From JBNJDW01 sp051745265 (GTDB lineage: Bacteria; Pseudomonadota; Alphaproteobacteria; Micavibrionales; CSBR16-224): a stretch of DNA of 20,883 nucleotides. The stretch covers positions 1 to 20,883 of the forward strand of contig JBNJDW010000005.1 of the NCBI GenBank assembly GCA_051745265.1, read 5' to 3'. The position numbers and the translations under genes were made by a program. This document shows positions 15,686 to 20,883 of the stretch, one piece after another. The notes under the pieces were generated by a model that searched no databases, was not told where the DNA came from, and saw only the letters and a list, made by a program, of their open reading frames with translations. How positions within the stretch are numbered: position 1 is the stretch's first letter; every line of letters starts with the position of its first letter.

Positions 15686-16408
15686 TTATGAAGGCCTGCG
15701 CCGTTTCATACGTATCCGCGGCAGAGCCTGTTTTTGCTGAGTAGATGAGGGTTGTTCCGGTTCAGTGGATTTTGCCTGCTCAATACGGTTAAGTTCGGCA
15801 GTGACGCTGCGTTGTAATTCTTCGGCCTCGGCAAATATCTCTTGCAGGGGGCGTGGCGGCGGCTGTGGTTTTCTTGTCTGCACCATTTGTTCCGGATCTT
15901 TTGGCGGTGCAGATGGCTCCCGGCGTATTGTTGCCGTATCATGAGATAGCAGCCTTCTGCTGATAACATCCATACCGATAGAGGAAATTGAATGCAGCCC
16001 CATACCATATTTTTTTTCGAAATCGGTCAGTTCACCCAAACTCACCGAAGCGGTTGTTGCGACTTTTAACGGATATTTACCGTTTTCATCAAGGCGCCTA
16101 AACAGCGCTGTATGATCCGCAATCATAAGGCTGCTCGGGTCTTTACAGCTTAGGAAAATAACCTGAACCGGCTGCTCTTTTGCCGCCTTACTGACAGCAT
16201 TACGCAAATCTTTCCGTACATCATATGCATTTAATTGACCGGCCAGTAAAAAAGTCTCCACATCACTTTTGTCACTCTCTTCCATCGTTTTAATGACGTC
16301 GCTGACTTCCTTGGAAATGACACCGCCAGATCTGACTTGTTCGGTTACGACAAGGCTAAAAGGCTTCATAGGGGCAGCGTCTGTTGATGCTTTATGATCT
16401 GGGCTCAC
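15686..16408 (-). CDS. vWA-like paralogue without metal site, copy 1
   Basis: Unrecognised 240-residue protein, first of a tandem pair. The core strand FSLVVTEQVRSGG corresponds to the MIDAS strand of the vWA gene at 13656-14456, but DCSAS is replaced by EQVRS. PVQVIFLSCKDP corresponds to SVNIIYFSDEQP, with Cys instead of the metal-site Asp. The segments most conserved with copy 2 are QPVQ(I/V)I, YPLK(I/V)ATTAS(I/V)SLGEL and MDV. The latter half has a proline-rich stretch (RKPQPPPRPLQ), a helix (IFAEAEELQRSVTAELNRIEQ) and the basic end PRIRMKRRRPS. The start is GTG at 16408, with AAGGA ten bases upstream, as in copy 2. It follows the coiled-coil gene at 16441 by 32 bp. No export signal or membrane segment. 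Confidence 0.75.
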   Translation of the reverse strand: MSPDHKASTDAAPMKPFSLVVTEQVRSGGVISKEVSDVIKTMEESDKSDVETFLLAGQLNAYDVRKDLRNAVSKAAKEQPVQVIFLSCKDPSSLMIADHTALFRRLDENGKYPLKVATTASVSLGELTDFEKKYGMGLHSISSIGMDVISRRLLSHDTATIRREPSAPPKDPEQMVQTRKPQPPPRPLQEIFAEAEELQRSVTAELNRIEQAKSTEPEQPSSTQQKQALPRIRMKRRRPS

Positions 16409-16440
16409 TTGATCGTTCCTTATGCATAGAATCTGTTACA

Positions 16441-16773
16441 TCACCGTTTAGGCGGATTTTGTGCCTGAGGCTGTTTTCCAGACGGCTTTTGATCTAAAGC
16501 ATCAATCGCATCATCAAACCGGCTGATTTCTTTTTTAATGTTTTCTTCCGCATCTTGTATGCGTTTTAACCGTTGCTCGGCATCTTTACGGGCCGTTTCT
16601 ATTTGCTTTAACCGTTGTGCCGCCGCATTGCGATCAGCTGTCAGGCGCGCTTTCGCCGTTGCGGTTGCAGAGGTTTTGCTGTTAAAAGGTTTTGCCGCTG
16701 CGGCTCTTTTCTCTTGCATACGGCGCTTATGAAAATAAGCTCTTTGATCAAATTCGGTGTCTAATTCAGGCAT
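16441..16773 (-). CDS. Small coiled-coil protein, head of cluster
   Basis: Unrecognised 110-residue protein, first gene of the accessory operon. Residues 40-95 form a long charged, alanine-rich helix (for example LKQIETARKDAEQRLKRIQD), a probable coiled coil, and the tail is KPSGKQPQAQNPPKR. It resembles the 103-residue protein at 14560-14871 in the LTAxRN element, the late FDD and the PSGK/PPK tail, so the two are likely paralogues. I chose ATG 16773 because GGAG lies eight bases upstream of it; an upstream ATG at 16788 has no ribosome site and would give five more residues. Cytoplasmic by lack of a signal sequence. Confidence 0.7.
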   Translation of the reverse strand: MPELDTEFDQRAYFHKRRMQEKRAAAAKPFNSKTSATATAKARLTADRNAAAQRLKQIETARKDAEQRLKRIQDAEENIKKEISRFDDAIDALDQKPSGKQPQAQNPPKR

Positions 16774-16815
16774 TTTCTGATGCTCCATAAAATAAGCTTG
16801 TCCATATTGAATAAG

Positions 16816-16844
16816 ACATTAACCGACGAAAGATATTATGTCAA
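16816..16844 (-). promoter_or_regulatory. Predicted promoter of the accessory operon
   Basis: On the minus strand, TTGACA (16839-16844), 17 bp, TAATGT (16816-16821), starting 10 bp after the lpdA stop. The predicted leader to the ATG at 16773 is about 36 bases. Both this and the promoter at 14497-14525 begin with TTGACATAAT and share a CTTT(C/T)GT(C/G)GGT block in the spacer. No terminator separates lpdA from this promoter, so read-through from the pdh operon is also possible. Confidence 0.55.
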
Positions 16845-16854
16845 GAATGCAAGT

Positions 16855-18255
16855 TTAAAAATGCAGCGCTTTACCATAGGCATCCAATACAGATTCATGC
16901 ATCATTTCTGACAATGTCGGATGCGGGAAGACCGTATGCATCAGCTCTTCCTCTGTTGTTTCCAGTGTTTTGCCAATACAAAAACCCTGTATCAATTCAG
17001 TGACTTCCGCGCCAACCATATGAGCGCCCAGCAATTCGCCGGTTTTATCATCGAATATGGTTTTGACCAGGCCTTCGGGTTCACCAAGGGCAATCGCCTT
17101 ACCGTTACCAACAAACGGGAAACGGCCAACCTTAACCTTATAGCCCTGCTCTTTTGCCGCAGCTTCGGTCAGGCCAACACTGGCGACCTGTGGATGGCAA
17201 TAGGTACAGCCCGGAATGTTGGTTTTCTTCATCGGATGAACGCCGCTTTTCTCGGCCAATTTCTCGACACAGATCACGCCCTCATGGCTGGCTTTATGGG
17301 CGAGCCATGGCGCGGCTGTAACATCACCGATGGCATAGACGCCCGGTTCATCTGTTGCACAATATTCATCGGTAATAATATGACCGCGATCTGTTTTAAC
17401 CTTTGTCCCGTCAAGGCCGATATCTTCGGTATTCGGTACAATACCGACAGCCATGATCACACGGTCAAATTCATGGCTCTGTTTTTTACCGCCGGCCTCG
17501 ATTTCAACAGAAACACTGTTCGCCGATTTATTGAACACCCCCAGCTTGGCTGAGGTCATGATCTTCATACCCTGTTTTTCAAACTGTTTACGGGCAAGTT
17601 TTCCGATTTCCTCATCCTCAACCGGCATGACCCGATCCGCGATTTCAACCACCGTGACATCCGCACCCATAGTGTTATAAAAGCTGGCAAACTCGATACC
17701 AATCGCGCCGGACCCGACCACCAATAGCTTTTTGGGCATGTCTTCAGGGACCATGGCCTCTTTATAGGACCAGATCAGCTTGCCGTCCGGTTCCATCCCC
17801 GGTAATTGCCGGGCGCGGGCGCCGGTGGCCAGAATAATGTGTTTCCCTGACAGCGTATCAACGGTTTTTCCTTCCGAGGATAGCTCGACTTTGCCCTTAC
17901 CGGCAAGCTTGCCGTGATTGTCAAAAACCGTCACTTTGTGCTTTTTCATCAAATGGCCGATACCGCTTGATAACTGCTTTGCAACAGAACGGGAGCGCTG
18001 GATGACTTTTTTAAAGTCAAAGCTGATATTCTCCGCCTTCAGCCCGAACTGATCGGCATGCTGCATCAGGTGATAAACCTCGGCCGATCGCAAAAGCGCC
18101 TTGGTCGGAATACAGCCCCAGTTCAGACAGATACCACCCAGATGTTCGCGTTCAACAACAGCAGCCTTCAGGCCCAGCTGCGCGGCACGGATCGCCGCCA
18201 CATAGCCACCCGGGCCGCCGCCAATTACGATGACATCAAATTGCTTATCGGACAT
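16855..18255 (-). CDS. lpdA: Dihydrolipoyl dehydrogenase
   Basis: E3 flavoprotein of the pyruvate dehydrogenase complex (and probably other 2-oxo acid complexes), reoxidising dihydrolipoyl groups with NAD. At 466 residues it is full length. The FAD-binding motif GGGPGGYVAA (12-21) is followed by the redox disulfide C43/C48 in GGICLNWGCIPTK. The NAD motif is GSGAIGIEFASF, then the second FAD motif YAIGDVT. The catalytic H445-E450 pair lies in HPHPTLSE. The ATG at 18255 is preceded by AAAGG. It is the last gene of the pdh group and lies 24 bp after the small MbcA/ParS-like gene. Confidence 0.97.
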   Translation of the reverse strand: MSDKQFDVIVIGGGPGGYVAAIRAAQLGLKAAVVEREHLGGICLNWGCIPTKALLRSAEVYHLMQHADQFGLKAENISFDFKKVIQRSRSVAKQLSSGIGHLMKKHKVTVFDNHGKLAGKGKVELSSEGKTVDTLSGKHIILATGARARQLPGMEPDGKLIWSYKEAMVPEDMPKKLLVVGSGAIGIEFASFYNTMGADVTVVEIADRVMPVEDEEIGKLARKQFEKQGMKIMTSAKLGVFNKSANSVSVEIEAGGKKQSHEFDRVIMAVGIVPNTEDIGLDGTKVKTDRGHIITDEYCATDEPGVYAIGDVTAAPWLAHKASHEGVICVEKLAEKSGVHPMKKTNIPGCTYCHPQVASVGLTEAAAKEQGYKVKVGRFPFVGNGKAIALGEPEGLVKTIFDDKTGELLGAHMVGAEVTELIQGFCIGKTLETTEEELMHTVFPHPTLSEMMHESVLDAYGKALHF

Positions 18256-18279
18256 AAATCAAACCTTTGCTGAGAATAT

Positions 18280-18705
18280 TCAGGTATTCATACCATTGCG
18301 CACACGGATCAACGCATCTTCCAATCTGCGCGCCGTTTTCTTGTCTTTAAGGGCTTCTTTTGGTGTTTTGCTGGATAGCGCGAGCTTTCTATCATTCATC
18401 CAGGCTATGGCATCGGCCGCGTTCATAGAAAAAACCAGAGATACTGTTTTCTCAACCCGCTCGACGCGAGCATCATAGCTTTCGCGGTCAAACTGCGCCG
18501 GATCATTTGCGGCTGCTATATACAGTTCTTTGGTCACCGTATCAGCACTCACCTCACCGCTTTTTATCAGGTCGATTGGCTTTTTGCCCTGCAGTTTCAG
18601 ATTATCCGTGCTGTTCAGCCATTGCTTGGCCCGCCGCGCGTCCTGAAAAACCTCGTTTGCCAGTTGCGTTAATTCACGGCGTTTGCATTTCATACATCCA
18701 GACAT
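18280..18705 (-). CDS. Protein with two MbcA/ParS-like repeats
   Basis: 141-residue protein of unknown role inside the pdh operon. Two segments resemble the MbcA/ParS/Xre antitoxin C-terminal domain (DUF2384 type): residues 22-60 (ARRAKQWLNSTDNLKL, then KKPIDLIKSGE) and residues 97-138 (ADAIAWMNDRKLAL, then KTPKEALKDKK and RLEDALIRVRNGM). Both have the pattern of a helix with a tryptophan, a loop, P-x-(D/E)-x-(I/L) and a closing helix. In known systems this domain binds a RES-type toxin; no such gene is nearby. The N-terminus has a CxxC pair (C4, C7). The start is ATG at 18705 with AAAGGA upstream, 15 bp after pdhC. Domain assignment by eye, moderately confident. Confidence 0.6.
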   Translation of the reverse strand: MSGCMKCKRRELTQLANEVFQDARRAKQWLNSTDNLKLQGKKPIDLIKSGEVSADTVTKELYIAAANDPAQFDRESYDARVERVEKTVSLVFSMNAADAIAWMNDRKLALSSKTPKEALKDKKTARRLEDALIRVRNGMNT

Positions 18706-18720
18706 CTTCTGTTCCTTTGG

Positions 18721-20070
18721 TTAAACCAGCATTGTAAACGGATTTTCCAGATAGCCCTTAAACGCTGCCAGGAATTCTGCACCGACCGCGCCATCTATGC
18801 TACGGTGGTCAAAAGATCCGGTCGCGGTCATGAAGGTCATCGGCACGACATTGCCTTCATCATCAAATGACGGACGGGTTTCACCGGCGCCGACAGCAAT
18901 AATCGCTGATTGCGGCGGGTTTATAATGGCACTGAAGGATTTGATACCAAACATACCCAGATTGGAAACGGAACATGTGCCGCCCTGATATTCTTCCGGT
19001 TTTAATTTACCGTCACGGGCACGTCCGGCAAGGTCTTTCATCTCCGTCGAAATCTGGCTGAGTGATTTATTTTCAGCGCCTTTAATAATCGGTGTGATCA
19101 GCCCCGCATCTGTTGCAACCGCAACCGAAACATCGGCGCGTTCATAATACAGTGTTTCCGCATCGGTCCAGCTGGTATTGGCCGCCGGCACGGATTTAAG
19201 CGCAAGGGCCGTCGCCTTGATAATAAAATCATTTACCGAAATTTTATAGGCGCCGTCTGCCTGATCATTGATCTGTTTGCGCAGCGCCATCAGTTCATCA
19301 AGCTTGCATTCAATTGACAGGTAGTAATGCGGGACGGTTTGTTTGGATTCGACAAGACGCTTGGCAATGGTTTTACGCATGCCGCTATTGGCCTCGGCCC
19401 GATAGGGGATATCAAGCATATCGGCGAGCTTTTTGGCATCCGGCCCCGCACCTGATGGCATGGCGGGCGCGGCCTCCGCAGGTGCTGCCGCGGCAGTTTT
19501 CTTAGGCGCTTCGCCGGATTGCACGGCTTCGATATCGGCCTTAACGATCCTCCCGCGCGGGCCTGATCCCTTTATATCGGCCAGATCAATGCCAGCCTCT
19601 TTCGCCAGCCGTTTGGCAAGCGGACTTGCAAATATACGCCCGCCCTTATCCGATTTTGGCTGGTCATTCGTTGGCTGTTTATCTTGTTTTGGTGCTGCGG
19701 CTTTCGACGTTTCTGATTTGTCTTCTACGTTCTCATCTTCCTGTTTCTCTTCAGGCGCGGGGCCGGATTCCGCTTTGGATGTGTTTTCATTGGCGGTTTC
19801 GGACAGGTCAATATCATCGGCGCTCTCGCCCTCTTCCAGCAATACGGCAATCGGCGTATTAACCTTGACGTTGCCGGTGCCTTCGGAAATGAGGATTTTA
19901 CCGATCGTGCCTTCCTCGACCGCTTCAAATTCCATCGTCGCTTTATCGGTTTCGATTTCGGCAATGACATCACCGGCCTCGACTTCATCGCCTTCGGCTT
20001 TATGCCATCGGGTCAGCGTGCCTTCTTCCATAGTCGGCGACAGGGCGGGCATTAAGATATTAATCGGCAT
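18721..20070 (-). CDS. pdhC: Pyruvate dehydrogenase E2, acetyltransferase
   Basis: Dihydrolipoyl acetyltransferase core of the pyruvate dehydrogenase complex, transferring acetyl groups from lipoate to CoA. The product has 449 residues. It has a single N-terminal lipoyl domain (1-80) with K43 in ETDKATME, an acidic Glu/Ala/Pro-rich linker, a peripheral-subunit-binding domain (about 146-182, FASPLAKRLAKEAG and GPRGRIVKADIE), a second Ala/Pro linker, and the catalytic domain with H422 and D426 in DHRSIDG. I chose ATG 20070, with GAAGG about 8 bases upstream and the expected PINILMPALSPTMEEG start; the open frame further upstream lies within pdhB. It overlaps the pdhB stop by 11 bp. Its lipoyl group depends on LipA. 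Confidence 0.97.
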   Translation of the reverse strand: MPINILMPALSPTMEEGTLTRWHKAEGDEVEAGDVIAEIETDKATMEFEAVEEGTIGKILISEGTGNVKVNTPIAVLLEEGESADDIDLSETANENTSKAESGPAPEEKQEDENVEDKSETSKAAAPKQDKQPTNDQPKSDKGGRIFASPLAKRLAKEAGIDLADIKGSGPRGRIVKADIEAVQSGEAPKKTAAAAPAEAAPAMPSGAGPDAKKLADMLDIPYRAEANSGMRKTIAKRLVESKQTVPHYYLSIECKLDELMALRKQINDQADGAYKISVNDFIIKATALALKSVPAANTSWTDAETLYYERADVSVAVATDAGLITPIIKGAENKSLSQISTEMKDLAGRARDGKLKPEEYQGGTCSVSNLGMFGIKSFSAIINPPQSAIIAVGAGETRPSFDDEGNVVPMTFMTATGSFDHRSIDGAVGAEFLAAFKGYLENPFTMLV

Positions 20071-20883
20071 AACACACCTTCTTTGCGGCATCAGTAATAT
20101 TGGCAGGCTGCGGCAATGCCAGTTTTTCAAGGTTAGCAGCATAAGGCATCGGCACATCAGCGCCATGAACCCGAAGAACCGGCGCATCAAGATAATCAAA
20201 AGCCTGTTCCATCATCAGCGCGGCAAATTCGGCGCCCATACCGGCAATCGGCCAGCCTTCTTCACAGGTCACCAGACGGTTGGTCTTTTTAACCGAATTG
20301 ACAATCGTCTCAGTATCCAGTGGACGCAGGGTGCGCAGATTGATCACCTCGGCACTGATCCCCTGCTCGGCCAGTTCTTCTGCCGCTTCCAAGGCTTTTC
20401 CGACCATGATTGAAAAGGCCACGATGGTGACATCATCACCCTTGCGTTCAATCTTGGCCTTACCGATCGGCAGGACGTAATCTTCGGAAACCGGCACGTC
20501 AAAGCTTTGACCATAAAGCATTTCATTTTCAAGGAAGACAACAGGATTAGGATCCCGAATAGCTGCTTTCAAAAGCCCCTTGGCATCGGCCGCCGACCAG
20601 GGCGCAACCACTTTCAGGCCCGGCACATGGGCATACCAGCTGGCATAACATTGTGAATGCTGCGCGCCCACCCGGCTGGCCGCCCCGTTCGGGCCGCGGA
20701 AGACAATCGGGCAGCCCAGTTGACCACCGGCCATATACAGGGTCTTCGCCGCTGAATTCACAATATGATCAACGGCTTGCATGGCAAAGTTAAACGTCAT
20801 AAATTCAATAACCGGCTTTAATCCGGCATAGGCCGCGCCGGTGCCAAGCCCGGCAAAACCCATTTCGGTAATTGGCGTATCAA
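20060..20883 (-). CDS. pdhB: Pyruvate dehydrogenase E1 beta, 5' end outside window
   Basis: Beta subunit of the thiamine-diphosphate-dependent E1 component. The reading frame is open to the window edge (DTPITEMGFAGLG at the boundary), so the N-terminus is missing; whether it carries the N-terminal lipoyl domain found in some alphaproteobacterial PdhB proteins cannot be seen. Visible motifs are TEMGFAGLGTGAA, EFMTFNFAMQAVDHIVN, FRGPNGAASRVGAQHSQ, then PVVFLENEMLYG, and the C-terminal transketolase-type domain with IAGMGAEFA. It overlaps pdhC by 11 bp. pdhA would be expected just beyond the window. Confidence 0.96.
   Translation of the reverse strand, partial: DTPITEMGFAGLGTGAAYAGLKPVIEFMTFNFAMQAVDHIVNSAAKTLYMAGGQLGCPIVFRGPNGAASRVGAQHSQCYASWYAHVPGLKVVAPWSAADAKGLLKAAIRDPNPVVFLENEMLYGQSFDVPVSEDYVLPIGKAKIERKGDDVTIVAFSIMVGKALEAAEELAEQGISAEVINLRTLRPLDTETIVNSVKKTNRLVTCEEGWPIAGMGAEFAALMMEQAFDYLDAPVLRVHGADVPMPYAANLEKLALPQPANITDAAKKVCYAD

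Larger units (their letters stand above)
14837..16438 (-). repeat. Tandem duplication of about 0.8 kb
   Basis: Two adjacent direct copies: 15629-16438 (810 bp) and 14837-15622 (786 bp). Each contains the same leader (ATAAGGAACGAT then GTG start), a vWA-like gene, the same downstream spacer with TGGAGAT, and the first codons of the coiled-coil gene. The 24 bp size difference equals the eight-residue difference between the two proteins. The junction (15623-15628) lies where the start of the coiled-coil gene runs directly into the leader. Protein divergence to about half identity shows it is old. Confidence 0.8.

Noticed and set aside
13656..16773. Accessory cluster as prophage, Ter-type tellurite system or toxin-antitoxin module
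   Set aside because: There is no integrase, structural phage gene, TerD-like domain, nuclease or recognised toxin fold; only vWA-like and coiled-coil proteins are visible.
16921..17553. 210-residue open frame opposite lpdA
   Set aside because: lpdA is full length with all catalytic motifs; the antisense frame shows no conserved motif or ribosome site.
18280..18705. Classical toxin-antitoxin pair around the MbcA/ParS-like gene
   Set aside because: Both neighbours are pyruvate dehydrogenase genes, and no RES or other toxin gene is adjacent.
20071..20199. Upstream extension of pdhC into pdhB
   Set aside because: The lipoyl domain begins exactly at ATG 20070, which has a good ribosome site; the extension is an out-of-frame reading of pdhB.
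19433..20413. 326-residue open frame on the plus strand opposite pdhC/pdhB
   Set aside because: It is antisense to two clearly conserved genes, has a Ser/Ala-rich composition typical of reverse-frame artefacts and no recognisable domain.

Overview
The window comes from an alphaproteobacterium of moderate GC content. The evidence is gene content and order: the four-gene ntrB-ntrC-ntrY-ntrX block running into trkA, hfq and hflX; ispD-ispF next to pgpA and a CinA C-terminal-domain amidase; and lipA-ratA close to the pyruvate dehydrogenase genes. This arrangement is typical of Rhodospirillales-like and related deep-branching Alphaproteobacteria. A finer assignment cannot be made from the sequence alone. 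No tRNA, rRNA, CRISPR array, transposase or integrase is visible.

Layout. (1) 1-8783, minus strand: ntrB-ntrC-ntrY-ntrX-trkA, followed by hfq and a partial hflX. These cover nitrogen and redox two-component regulation, potassium uptake control, the RNA chaperone and a ribosome-associated GTPase. (2) 8784-8876: a divergent control region with a 7+7 bp palindrome and a TTGACA-type promoter. (3) 8877-11112, plus strand: ispD, ispF, pgpA and pncC (cinA-C), tightly packed (isoprenoid precursors, phosphatidylglycerol synthesis, nucleotide salvage). (4) 11129-12525, minus strand: lipA-ratA. (5) 12649-13584, plus strand: an LD-carboxypeptidase ending in a strong bidirectional terminator. (6) 13656-16773, minus strand: an accessory cluster of five small genes I cannot assign to a known system. 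(7) 16855-20883, minus strand: pdhB (partial), pdhC, a small gene with two MbcA/ParS-like (DUF2384-type) repeats, and lpdA.

The accessory cluster is the most interesting part. It encodes a protein with an intact von Willebrand A (vWA) metal site and a coiled-coil tail, two paralogues that look like vWA folds without the metal site, and two small basic coiled-coil proteins that resemble each other. None has a signal peptide or membrane segment. Three of the five end in a similar Pro-Ser/Pro-Pro-Lys basic tail. The two vWA-like paralogues arose by a tandem duplication of about 0.8 kb. Its junction is still readable as a 19-codon remnant of the downstream coiled-coil gene. Each of the two transcription units starts with a TTGACATAAT promoter element. 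I infer that the products form one cytoplasmic complex of unknown function.

The remaining genes are ordinary in content. Three details stand out: NtrX has lost the GAFTGA loop that contacts sigma-54 while NtrC next to it keeps it; ispD may be read from a leaderless transcript; and dusB, often found upstream of ntrB in this class, is not there.
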